A stretch of DNA of 64,000 nt from Rusavskia elegans (lineage: Eukaryota; Ascomycota; Lecanoromycetes; Teloschistales; Teloschistaceae). The notes beneath the pieces are model-generated. The model saw only the letters and a list, made by a program, of their open reading frames with translations, was not told where the DNA came from and did no database searches. A program made the position numbers and the translations under genes. The DNA is taken from NCBI GenBank assembly GCA_011316305.1, contig SAUG01000133.1:95716-159715 (forward strand), in the 5' to 3' direction. This document shows positions 49,698 through 64,000 of this stretch, in pieces (position 1 is the first letter of the stretch; each line of letters begins with the position of its first letter).

Positions 49698-52600
49698 TCA
49701 CTTCTTCTCCTTGCCGACACTTTCGAGGTTCACATCTAGCGACCAAAGCGAGTTCCAAGCCCGGGACTTGGCCTTCTCCGGTGATGACGGTGGGCATGCC
49801 TTTCGAGGTGATGGTTTACGCGGTGAAGCTGGCGCTTCTCGGACTTCTTGCTTTCCGGAGTCGTGAGCAGCTGTGACGGATTTGTGAGGCGATGACCTGG
49901 TCAGGGCTCGCTTGCTATGATCCACTGGAGTCGTGCTCGACGCCCGTTCATCATCTTCCTGTACCATGTTGTCAGCCACCGAGCGCAATATATCATAACA
50001 GACTCCTGGTAGAAGAAGTCTGGACATTCAGGGACCCCAAAGTAGATTCTTGCGTACTTCCTCAGCGTCGTTGGGATATCCAGTCCTCGATTGACCGTCA
50101 GCTACGCCGTCTGGCATCGAGTCGTCCTGTTTTGGAACAGCCCCAGCAGCGTCGACGCCACCAGCACTGATACTGGGTTGGACCGGTGCGGCGGCCACTG
50201 GCTGACCTTTCTTGGAATTCGTGCTACTTCGCCGGCTATCCAAACTTCGAGTCAACAATGACTTCGTCGCAAGGTCGTTGCGTATGCTGCTGCCTTTGGC
50301 GTCCACACTGGCGGAAGCTACGGTAGCTTTACCCAAGCCAATGTTGATAGGAGCACCCGGCTTTTCTTCTGCGGCGTCAAGCAGATACCATCTGAGACCA
50401 TCAGATAGCTCGAACGGATTTTCATCCTCGAATGGAGTACCATCGCTAGCATCCCCAAGTGACCGGCGATCACCGTTAACAGCGTTGATGGATCTTGATA
50501 GATCGACCATTCGCTCTTCCATCTTGGAGATCCTCGCCAGAAGCCAGTCCCGAGAACGGAGCTTGTGGGAATCTTGCTCGCGGAGGAAGTAGTGGGGAGC
50601 GCCCACGTTGAAGGCTGCCCAGGGCCTGGTTGCTTGGTTCCTTGTCGGTAGGAACAACGCAAGGTCGCCTTCCTTGAACGATCGATAGGCAATCTTCTCG
50701 TGGGCTTCGCTTTGCGCCCGATGGGCCTTTTCACGACACCCGCGAGCTTCCCGCTGCCATTTCCGGGCTAGGTGCTCGGCGTCTTTGATCCGCTTGATAA
50801 TTGCTTCGTGGAAGATGTTGATATCAAACGTCTGTAGATCTTCTTTGAGTCGATCGTACAGTTTACCTTCGATCTCCGGGTCGTCGCGCGTCGCCCAGTA
50901 TAGATATTCTGGACTAGACAATGATTCTGTGACCGCTTTTGCAGGTAGGGGACCTGATGAGCTGAGAACTGTGCTTGTACCGGGCGCTTTTGGCACTTTT
51001 TGAATTGCCATGGGTGCTCCTTGCTGGCGGGTTACGGCGTAGCCAACCGTTTCAAGAATCTTTTCCAGGCAGCTGATGTGCATGTACATCCTTTTACAGA
51101 CATCTTCAGCACGGCTCCCTCGTTGCCTTAATCGGTCGCCCGAAACGTCGAGACTGTTCCGAAGATCACGTTCTCTCGCTTTGTAGTCCTCCTGAGCATC
51201 TTGTAATGCTAGGATCTCGCTATTAACCCTTGCCAAACGATCCCGTAAAGACACTACAATGGTTTCGGTAGCTTGCTGCTTGTCCTTAAGCTCGTCATGA
51301 TCTGAACGTTCCTTCTCCAGATCAGTCCGCGTTCGCTCCAGATCCTCGCGGTGTTCGGCCAAGCTTTCCCGGGTGCTGAAGACCTCCATCTCCTCATCCC
51401 CAAGGCGATCTCTTAGATCCTGGATCTCGATCTTCTGGTCGCTCAAGCGTGATTCCAGCGCTGCATTTTCCGTCCGAACTTTCTTAACTAGCTCCTTCAT
51501 CTCCTCGATGTTTACCTTGTGCTTTCGGATAGCAGCTTCGACCGCGGTGACTGATGCCTTGAGACCGTCTTGAACCACTGTATCAGGGCCGATTTGGGAC
51601 AGAGCCGATTGAAGGGCCGCACAGTGTTCTGAGTCAGTTGTATCACGATCTTGTAAGCGCAATGAAACGTTTTCGGTGTGGGCTTTAAGCTTCGTATGCT
51701 GCTCTTGAAGTCTACCGTTCGCATCACGCAACACTTCATATTCAGTGCGAAGAGCGTCTGTCTGTGTACGAGCCGATCGTACGTTCAAGTCAGCTTCTTC
51801 GCGTATTCTCTGGAGCTCTTCTTCGAGTGCGTGCGCACGTGCCTCGTGATCTCGACTACCCAGAGCTCGATCGAGCTCATCTTCGGCTTCTTCAAGACGT
51901 ATCTTGAGCTTTAGATTCTCGTCCTCGAGCAAGTGACGTTCGTCATCAAACTCCTTCTGTTGAGCTTCAAAGTTCCCAAGTAGATCCTCTTTCGTAGAGA
52001 CAGCCTCTCGCACTTGTGCCTTGAGATTGTCCTCCGCATTCAGTCTAGCGGCAGCGTCCTTTTGTAGGTTTGCTGATTGAACTTTCTCTGCCAATAGTTC
52101 GGCTTCAAGACTTGCGATTTTCTTGCCGAGGCTCTTGTCGTCGGACTCTACGTAGGTCGAAATTCTTCTCGACGAGGTCGATGATCGGCGTGATGTAGAG
52201 TCTGGTGGTTTTGCCATAGATGCGGTGAAGCCAATGACGGGCGATGTGTTGTAGCGTTCCATAGGAGGAGCTTGAATACCAAATGGGCTCCCGCTGCTTG
52301 AAGGGCGGGAAACTTGACTCTGTCGATGCAAAAGGTCTTCTAGTTTCCGTATCCGACTTTCGGAACTCTTCAGCTTATCCTCCAATTTGATCTTCTCTCC
52401 CTTGATCGTCTGGAGGATGCCGTCATCAACCCTGAGGAGTAAGGAGTTCCGTCCGAGGTTTGTATCGTGGATGCTACCGTTCTTGAAGGCTTTCACCCTT
52501 CGTGATTGTTGTTTCGTTGGCAAGTCGAGCGTTGCAAAAGCCGCTTGAACGTCTTTGATGGCATCCTCGAAGCCTTGAAGTTCCCGTAAATTTCTGACAT

Positions 52601-54143
52601 ATATATGAACATCATTCCTGGTGACTCCAGGCCAGTGGTGCTTCTCAGCTTGAACATGGATGTCAAAACCCAGAGACATTTCGTCCAGTGATCCAAGGTC
52701 GACAACGTCCCCCATGTCTTTGATCCACTTCTTTCGCCTTTGGTTCTCTTCTTCCTTGAACGTTGCAACTTCCTCAACAAGGGTAGAAGAATCGGCAGTG
52801 ATCTTCTCCGTCCATTCAAGCCTTCTGATACACTCCACCAGGAGCAGCCCATACACAGACGGCAATCTTAAACCGGCTCCAAGAATTTCAAAAACATGTC
52901 GGTCGTCTTGATCGAGATCCAGCTTAGCCAGCTTGGTATGTACCATTGCAATCCTAGATTCTACGGCTGAGATATTCTGGAGATATTGTACGCCAGATAT
53001 CTGAGCATCATTCTTACGTTCCACATTCCTTTGGAGCAATTGGTTCATTTCCTCGGCAGTCTGTAGAAGTGTAGGGATGAAGCTCCTCGTGTGAAGAAGA
53101 GCGATTCTAGTGGTTTGGGCAATCGGATTCATTGCATCTGTGAGCCCAAGCACAAAGTCGCGATCGGCCTTGATCTTGTTCGTGACTACCGCGATTTCTT
53201 CTAGCAGATGGTCGGCCTCCTCCGTAGATGCGCTACCAGAGAGGTGTGCATCACGGCCAAAGCTGTCGACGATGCTATCGGCTTTCTGCTCAACGTCGGT
53301 GAAGGCAACCCTGAGGTTATTGGCACGGGATCGAAATCGCTGAGAGCTCCCTGTCCCAGCGTTGCTTGCGGCCGTCAACTCGGAGATAGCGACAAAGTCG
53401 TACAGGGAGGTCTCGGACTCGGAAGAAGAGCTCGCGCCGCTCTCGTGTAAGATGGCCGAATTTCCCGAGAGGCAACGGCCAAGTGCCTTGATGGCTGGAA
53501 TAGACGGATATTTGCCGACTAAGGCTTCCCATTGTTCGAGAAGAAAAGTCTGATCATGGAGGACGTTGTCTGCCCAAACTGTGGAATCGTCATACTTGGG
53601 TCGCAGATTGGCTATATGCTGCTTGACGTTGTCGACGGCAATAGCGGCACTCCGTTGTATGATGGAAGCCTCCTTGTCCAGCTGATGAAGATGCGCCCCG
53701 ATGTTGGAACAGCGACGGTGCAACTCGTCGGCCCATGCGCTCCGACGGTCGAAGAGCTTTTGCCATGCTTCGAGGCTCTCTTTGTCGCGAGGCGGATCAG
53801 GCGCGACATTGGGCTTGTAGTGTTCCGGACTTGGAGTTGTAGGTAGCGAAGAACTAAGGCTAGCCTGTATGGAGGCTGACAGGATCTGTCGACTGTAGAC
53901 AAAGATCTCGCTCTCGAGGGACAAGGTTTGGAGCTTGACTTGCTTCCCACGAGCTGTCATAAGAATCTGGTCTTGTGGGTCGACGGAAGCGTTCTGTGCG
54001 ATCCATGATTGCAAGGATTCGAGACTATGAAGTCGGTCAGCGCATGTTGGTGCATCTCTGAAGACAGAGTATACTTACCTGTGGAAGCGTGAAGTTGGGG
54101 TGAAAGACAGCCCGGTATGAGCTACGAGCACCTGCAGTGACAT
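49698..54143 (-). CDS. atg11: Autophagy-related protein 11 (3 exons)
   Basis: Scaffold for selective autophagy (pexophagy, mitophagy, Cvt-type), binding cargo receptors and the Atg1 kinase. Exons 54143-54079, 54024-50058, 49958-49698; 4293 nt, 1430 aa, normal for the family. The ubiquitin-like N-terminus reads MSLQVLVAHTGLSFTPTSRF. Next comes an Atg17-like helical region (for example DELHRRCSNIGAHLHQLDKE), then long coiled coils (about residues 560-1050). The conserved ATG11 C-terminal domain follows: RSFKEGDLALFLPTRNQATR, PWAAFNVGAPHYFLREQDSH, KLRSRDWLLARISKMEERMV. The last exon restores the family ending SLWSLDVNLESVGK. Without splicing of the 99-nt terminal intron the frame ends early at LLWGP. 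Confidence 0.9.
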
Positions 54144-54829
54144 CCCATGAGGAGTGTCTGCCAGAAACGGGGGGTTGTATGGGAGATAGGTGCTGCTTCA
54201 TCGACTACCTCGGAGCTACCGACTTGAAGATCACGTGATCAGTGTCACCACATGGTATTCCGTATGTAAATAATTTCGGTCGAATCGTGTCACATCCTAT
54301 TTATTATAAGCCTGGAACAGATCACAAGACTCGGCCTTCAACTGATGCTTGATCCATTTTGAGTCGTGTCAAAGACATCTACAGGAGTCGTTCAATTTAC
54401 TTGGATAGAATAGATCTCTACGACGCCATCGCGATAATAATGTGAATCTGCAATGCAGGGATCCATACAGATTCATCTCGTCCACGCAGCCTCAGCCTCT
54501 TGGCGTGTTGTTTCAGCCTCGCGTCCAATCGTCACACTTGTAACTTGTTTCACCAACCAACAAATAGCGACATTGTGAGCCACTCGCCAATACCACTCAC
54601 AGGAATCGCATCCAACGCGATCAATTCAACATGTAAATACCAAAGTCAAAATAGCAACCGATCTTACCTCCAGGCACATCATGTTCCCCATACATATGCG
54701 TACATAACTTACTTACCCACATCCCGCCGTCTAGTTCCAGCTGGCGATAATTTCTTTGCTCCTCTCCCGAAATTGCTTCCCACGCCGCATCCGACCCCAA
54801 CCTTTGTCTGCTCTCCAGCACAATCTCGC
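54144..54829. other. Divergent promoter region between atg11 and the 54830 gene
   Basis: 686 bp shared by two diverging genes. It contains the palindromic E-box. The 54830 frame is open upstream to 54500, so the leader could be partly coding, but the sequence looks like a C/A-rich leader. Confidence 0.5.
54229..54240. promoter_or_regulatory. Palindromic E-box gatcacgtgatc upstream of atg11
   Basis: A perfect 12-bp palindrome centred on CACGTG, the core site of bHLH regulators (Cbf1/Pho4-like), 86 bp before the atg11 start in the divergent spacer. Binding is inference. Confidence 0.4.
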
Positions 54830-56780
54830 ATGACTGCCATGTCGCCTTCCCAAAAGCGCCTGGATCAACCCGACACTGGCCCCACTGCTGCCAGACACCC
54901 TTCTGCAACCGACCCGTACGTCCAACACCGTCGTCTTGCTCCTGCCACTAATCTCAACGACGGCTCCTTCAGTCTCAGCTCACGACCTGCTTTCGGCCGC
55001 AAAGGCACCCGAGACGTACTGAAGGGTCTTCCGAACCTCCCCTTGTAAGCCGAAAATCATCTGTTCTCCTTGCCCAAGCTCACAGCATTGTAGCAATTCT
55101 CTACAGCTCCCACAAACATCCTACCTAAGACCGATATCCGACATCGACACCGTCTCCTCGGTATACTCGCAGCCTTCGCCAGAGATGCAGAGCTCCTTTG
55201 TCCCAGACCGTCTACACATCCCCCAGAGGCCGAATGGCCAGCTGCACGATGTTTCTCCGCCGGAATCACTGTCACGAAATGATGGAACGCACGACAGCAG
55301 TCGCAGGAGCAGTCCCAACGTTTCCCCCGTCTCCGAGACTTCAAGCCCAGTCGTGGAACGTCCACCCGTCACCGGTAAACCTTCCAGTGGCATCCCAGTC
55401 CTCAAAAAGACCCAGAGATTTGGCAGTGCAGGCAACATGTGGACCAATTGGAGGGGAAAAGCTGCTGAACTCAGCTCCTCGAATGGAGGCTCGAGCACCC
55501 CAACAGAGACCCGTTGGGATGATTACTCAGGAGAACGGACGACAAGTGAGAAGGGTAAGCCGGGACAGGTCGACCCACGCTCCGTGCCCTTTGATGCCAA
55601 ACCTGGCCATCTAACACCGAGCCAAACATTCGGCACTACTACCACGATAAGCGGTGGCAATGAGCCCGTACGCAGGAAGAAGGTTCCAGTGAGAGACGGC
55701 AATTTCACGCCCGCTGTCCGGGAGGAATGGAAGGGAGCAAGTGGAAGACACAAGATCATCAACCCGCTGATGGACAAGCCACTTCCACCAGGAAAGTCTG
55801 CAATCTTCCCCACCGGTAGCCGAAGACTCTCTGAGTCTCCAGATGAGCAGACACGAACAAGGGATGTCATCTCTCCAACCTCAGGATTAGCGCTCTCCCC
55901 AATCTCGGATGAATCGACCCCTCCCCGCGAAAAGTCTAGGCAGCCATCGATACTGGTGGATGAGAGCGTATCGATCGAGCCTCCTCAGCCAGTGAAACCC
56001 CCTTCACCTATCAGCATCGTCACGGCCGTCGATCATCCGATTGAGTCGGGTCGAAATTCTGCGCTGTCGCCCGAGGACACAAGGTCTCCGCTTGCACGTC
56101 ACCCCAGCACGGAAGGAATGAAGCTCAAACCGGAGCCAATAACCCCGGAAGCCACACCAAACAGCAGCCGAGAAGGACACAGTCCGAATGACATGAACGA
56201 TGGCTTCCGATCGAACTTCGAGCAAATGGATCTCAAGCCACAACCTCAAAGCCGTTTCAGCGCCACGACCTATGCCCCCACGGTCTACGACAGCCCTCCA
56301 GCAACGCCAGAAACAAGTCATGAAAGTCCCACGCCTACCCCACCCTCTTCGATCTTGAATCGCAAAAGACCCGTGCCGGTTGCCGGAATCCCCAACAAGA
56401 GGAAGCCCACACCATCCGAAGCCGAACAGGCCCGAGATAGGAGGCATTCCAAGACGTTGCCAAAATCGCCCCCAGAGATGGAAGCGCAGGATCTTGTGGC
56501 AAGCTTGCAAGCTTCACTTGAGAATCTGCGAAGACGGAAGAACAACGTCAATACCATTCTACATGAGCTTACAAACGTGGTTCAGCCAAGTTCGATCGCT
56601 TACGACATGGCAGCCAGGAAGGAAGTCAAGAGGACCGTCGATGGCCTGAACAGGGAGCTAGCCGAAATAATGAAAGAAGAACATGAGACGGGGTTGAAGC
56701 TACACCGAGCTTGGAAGCGGCAAGACAACAGCTCCTTGTATGAACCTACCACTCTATGGGTTCGAAGGGTCACGACATGA
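54830..56780 (+). CDS. Ser/Pro-rich fungal protein with C-terminal coiled coil
   Basis: Exons 54830-55044 and 55094-56780; 1902 nt, 633 aa. The join gives SFSLSSRPAFGRKGTRDVLK, LPFNSLQLPQ and SDIDTVSSVYSQPSPEMQSS without a break. Most of the protein is disordered, with many SP/TP and RxxS motifs that could be kinase targets. RFGSAGNMWTNWRGKAAELS and VPVRDGNFTPAVREEWKGAS with GRHKIINPLMDKPLP are short ordered-looking islands. The C-terminal 110 residues (QDLVASLQASLENLRRRKNN, ARKEVKRTVDGLNRELAEIM) form a coiled coil. I do not recognise the family; a cytoskeletal or polarity adaptor is possible but not shown. Confidence 0.75.
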
Positions 56781-57146
56781 GGTGGAGGTATGCTAATCTT
56801 GCAAAGTCTGTGCCTTGTGCATCACAGCGTGAGTGGGAAATATACTCGCTTGGATAATGAGCTTGAACATAGTGATTGCACTGCTGGGAAGATGGAGGGA
56901 TTGCTAACGATGTAAGGTGTAATCGTATGGGATCTGAGACGGCATGGCGTGGAAAGCGGCCAGAAGTCATAATCGAGCATTTGTTCCCTGTACGCATTTG
57001 AGAGACCGGTATTGATGGTCTAGCAATGATAATTCATGTTGATGATGATGCTGCTCCTCCAACTCCTCGCCGTGACCTCGTGATCATGCAAACCGTTACC
57101 CCGTCTGTGCACAAGCATAGGTTATCGATATATCCCATAGCCTCTT
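56781..57146. other. Intergenic, no gene seen
   Basis: Convergent 3' ends of the 54830 gene and tma7. No supported frame. Confidence 0.5.
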
Positions 57147-60699
<3,553 letters not shown>

Positions 60700-61041
60700 G
60701 GTACTGGCAATATCTATGGCTGTACAACTTTTGGCCGATAGAATCTGCAAGACAATGCTGACTTGCAAGCATCTAATATATGTCCATGGTTCGGCTCGAT
60801 ATATCGGCCGATTACACATTTGTGAATGCATGGAACGTGCTCGCTGACCCAAAAATTCGTCAGCCAGATACCGTGGTTCAGAGAGCAAGTATTCCCTACA
60901 CGCTACATCCCAACATTGTAATTTCTTTCCGTCAGACTTCCTTTTACTGTTACTCCTTGACTCCAATCAATTATCTCTTCATCAAGACCAGAGAACACCT
61001 GCATCATCTACACGAGATTACATTTTGCATCTGCTTCAGCC
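60700..61041. other. Intergenic, no gene seen
   Basis: Tandem spacer between prp4 and the repeat-bearing membrane protein. No supported frame. Confidence 0.5.
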
Positions 61042-62278
61042 ATGTATCCCAGTCACGGTCCAATTCACCTGCCATTTCATCGTTCTATTCACCCCGAGAA
61101 GGACACTTTCCTCACCGTCAATCAATCGTCCACAATCATGGATGTAACCACGATGGTTGAATCGAGAATTTCTCGTGCAACTCGTACGCGTTACCCTTTT
61201 TATCTCATCTCCTCACAAGTACAAACTTTACTGACTGGCATCGCTTTTATATGTCTAGCATGCAGCTTAGACACACTCAGAATCACAATCACATGGCTTG
61301 CACTCGCCGTCAGCCTACCGTACCTGATCTGCCAATGGAACACGGAAAATGCAACTACCCGTAAGTAGTCAATCCTTTTTTTCACCCTCCTCACCACCGC
61401 AGAAGTTTTACTGATCTATCGTCTCAACAGCTTACTGGCTCGATATAATGACCATCATCACTGGAGTGGTGTCACTGCTTGTCAATATTCCGTATTTCAT
61501 CTGGATTAACGCAAAAGGCTTCACCGAACTCCGACGCCGTCTGCGCGACCGCCGTCTATCAACCCTCGAGCACCAAGACTATGATCGACGACTCCAAGCC
61601 CTCGAATACCGATCGATAGAAACATTGCGAAAACTACATCTCCAGGAAAAACTGCTTGAAGAGGAAGGTAACCATCATACCACATTCTCCGATGAGTTGC
61701 GAAAGATCAAGGAAACTCGACAACACGACACTCGTACCGAATTAAACACGGAAGAATGGAAGAAGCTGAGCTTTGACATGAAACTAATTGAACTTGAGAA
61801 CATGATGGCGGAGCTTGAGGACGAGACGAGGAGATTGAGAGGCTGGGTAGGGGGCAGCACGACGCTGGCGCCCACATCTCACTTGGTCCGACCAGTTGTT
61901 CCCGGCCAAACCCATCGGACGAATTCACTAGTCCAGCCAGCTTCGACTTTGTTGAACACCAGTCCCGGATATCCCTATGGAACAAATGTGCGACCCCTTA
62001 TTCCCGGGCAGCCCGGTTGGACGAATGTGCCGTTCCAGCCAACCTCAACTCCATACTACACCAATCCCAAGCAACCCAATGGGACAAATGTACGACCTCC
62101 TATTCCCGGTTCAACGGATTGGACGGATATGCTTTTCCAACAAATTTCGAATTCATTGAATGCCAACCCCGGACATCCCTGTAGAACAAATATGGGATCA
62201 TTTGTTCCCAGCCAAGCCCCTGGGATGACCATCCCATCGCACGCAACCTCATCCACAATGAATGCCAGTGCCGGATAA
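61042..62278 (+). CDS. Membrane protein with degenerate Pro/Thr/Asn repeats; likely truncated by a stop
   Basis: Exons 61042-61360 and 61431-62278; 1167 nt, 388 aa. I do not recognise the family. Two or three membrane segments are seen (SSQVQTLLTGIAFICLACSL, ITWLALAVSLPYLICQW, IMTIITGVVSLLVNIPYFIW). A charged coiled coil follows (HQDYDRRLQALEYRSIETLR, EEWKKLSFDMKLIELENMMA). The C-terminal part has 4-5 imperfect repeats of about 32-40 residues with the core GTNVRPLIPGQPGWTN and QPxSTxxxTxPGxP. The stop TAA at 62276-62278 falls in a position where other repeats have Tyr (GGA TAT), and the repeat continues in frame for 62 more codons to a TGA at 62465-62467. The protein may therefore be shortened in this strain. 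Confidence 0.65.
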
Positions 62279-62467
62279 ATCCATGGGATGAACATGCCAT
62301 TCCAGCCAACGTCAACTCCATCGAATACCAACCTTAATCAAGCCCCTCGGGAACCACCTGTCCCCAGCCAAGCCAATGGGACGAATATACAATCAACCTA
62401 TTCGCTGCCGCGGTTTGTTGAGGTGTATTGTCGGGCAGTTAAAGCGGCAGAAGAAGCAAGATATTGA

Positions 62468-64000
62468 AATGTCCATTGTTGTCTCCGTTGCTGAGGAGAA
62501 GGGGGATGCATAAGGGATCATGAATGGCTCCCATATTGAGACCTGATCGCTACATATTTCAGTGAAGGGGTGAGTGAGTGGAGGCTGGTCATATATGTCA
62601 CGTGAAAATGCATCTGGCGAGATTACCTGACGGTCGTGTCCTCTTTTTTTTTTTTGTGAATAAGATTCGAGTCTACAAGGATTACGTTTCATAGGTAATA
62701 TCGATGCACGACCAATTCGTACTCCGAAAGTTACAAGATTCAAAACTAGACCAAGGCTATCCTTGATAGCTAAACATCTATCATACTCACCCACCTGTCC
62801 CCAAGCAAATCCCGAATAAGCTTCCATAAAAACATTCCCCCTTCACAAAAAAAGACCTAGAGAAAATAAGCACTTGCTCACCTTCTCCAAATTGATCTCA
62901 CGAAATCGCTGCGAATCACTGTCCAAGAATACCATGTCGCCAATACCACGGCTTCTTCCTTCCCTCAGCCATTTCCCTGAATTTTCCCTTGGAATTTTGT
63001 CACGTACGTGATATCATATCATACCAGTAGTCCGTTCACAATACCTACCTACACACCAGAAACTCACCAAGTCGTACGTCCTCCCCATCCCCTTTGCCTT
63101 TCCATCCCCTTTCCAGCTACCACCTACTACCCTTTCTGCCCCTCCCCCTATCCTCTCCACTTTCTTCCCATGTATCTATCTTTTATAAATTCCCGTATCC
63201 TTTCTCTCCTCTCAACCCATCCCCACACACCTCTTACCTAGACTAGACGCCACACTATTATCGATCAAAAAATATATATCCTCTAACCTCTCATCTGGTA
63301 TCGTATGCGGGGGGCTTTATTACGGTATCTATCGGCAGAAGGAGGAGGTGGAGGGGGATTGGCGGGGGAGTTGGATGGGTTGGGGTGAAGTTGGATGAGA
63401 TGGGAGGGGGAGGATTTGGGGCATTGGGGGAAGGGGTTGAGGGGTTGGGAGGGAGGTTGGGGTCTTAGGGGTTACAGGATATAGGGGAAGGGGTTGGATA
63501 CTGTTGAGAAGGAGCTGGGGTATTGGTTGAGGGGGGAGGGGGTGATAGGTAGTAAAGGGGGATGGTGTGATGTATTTGGTACTGGGATGAGGAGGGAATG
63601 AAAGGAAAGGGAAAGAAAAAACGATATTAAAGAACCAAAACACAATACAACATAATCCTCTCGACTTTCGGGCAGGACATCAGCTCCTTCTAGAAACTCA
63701 ATCCCTCATCAGATCTCCGACTCTGGCCCCAAAATATGGAAACCCAGCTCAGATCAATATTTCAATCACAGGGTATTAAAAGTATCGCATCGCTACTAAT
63801 GACTACCGTCTTCCATTCATTCTCGTATCAACGGCACCAATCTCCAAACCACCAGTCCAAGAAAGAGCATCCATATAAAATAAATCCCTTTTGACGACTC
63901 AAGAAAATGCCACAGCGATATCAATAACAATGCATATCGCCAACAACAACCACCATCCAAAACCTCAAGCATCATCAACCTCCACAATGGCGGCTTCCCC
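62468..64000. other. No gene resolved; strand-asymmetric DNA
   Basis: A T-run sits near 62644. From about 63060 to 63300 the plus strand is pyrimidine-rich, then from about 63340 to 63620 it is strongly purine-rich with many GGG/GGGG runs. At the far right the minus strand reads GEAAIVEVDDA followed by a stop (about 63968-64000), which could be the last codons of a minus-strand gene beyond the window; this is too short to call. Confidence 0.5.

Noticed and set aside
49980..50027. 30-nt intron at the end of atg11 (LLWG joined to VCYD)
   Set aside because: Too short for a fungal intron; the 99-nt intron 50057-49959 keeps frame and joins EE to EDDERASS.
50212..53846. Several plus-strand frames over atg11
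   Set aside because: Shadows opposite a 1430-aa gene with clear family signatures on the minus strand.

Overview
The window is nuclear DNA of a filamentous ascomycete (Pezizomycotina; I cannot fix the class from sequence alone). The evidence is the many short GT-AG introns, fungal gene families (ATG11, PRP4 kinase, KES1-type oxysterol-binding protein, NHP6-type HMG protein, HET-domain genes), and a large AT-saturated block with the signature of repeat-induced point mutation (RIP).

Layout. 1-2608: the possible 5' end of a gene leaving the left edge, then fba1 (class II fructose-bisphosphate aldolase, minus strand, 9 exons, intact). 2609-23022: a 20.4-kb gene-free RIP island bounded by 122-bp direct terminal repeats (LTR-like, TGT...ACA) and an apparent 4-bp target duplication. 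It holds remains of Ty3/Gypsy elements (RNase H, integrase, an antisense gag), a little-mutated Pol III-promoter-like unit, a 328-bp hAT-type MITE and a 5.4-kb hAT-type element, the last two each with an 8-bp target duplication. 23023-37260: housekeeping genes hom6, an oligoribonuclease, phosphoglucomutase, a CCDC174-like protein and a KES1-like lipid transfer protein, mixed with two uncharacterised proteins and a decayed Gfo/Idh/MocA oxidoreductase. 37862-44038: a decayed HET-type incompatibility gene with duplicated HET modules, its still-open membrane tail, a small TA-flanked MITE and an MFS transporter. 44616-62467: a 9-exon gene of unknown function, nhp6, atg11, a Ser/Pro-rich protein, tma7, prp4, and a membrane protein with degenerate repeats. 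62468-64000: no gene resolved; strongly strand-asymmetric DNA.

How it fits together. The genes do not form a pathway cluster; this is an ordinary core-gene neighbourhood. What stands out is the transposon island, which landed 166 bp upstream of the fba1 start codon between tandem hom6 and fba1 and so replaced the distal promoter of a glycolytic gene. Splice models were built by hand from GT/AG sites and family conservation; each multi-exon model given coordinates sums to a whole number of codons. I found no convincing new multi-gene system. The best leads are the island's architecture, the RIP edges inside its LTRs, the open frame from the LTR into fba1, and two decaying genes.
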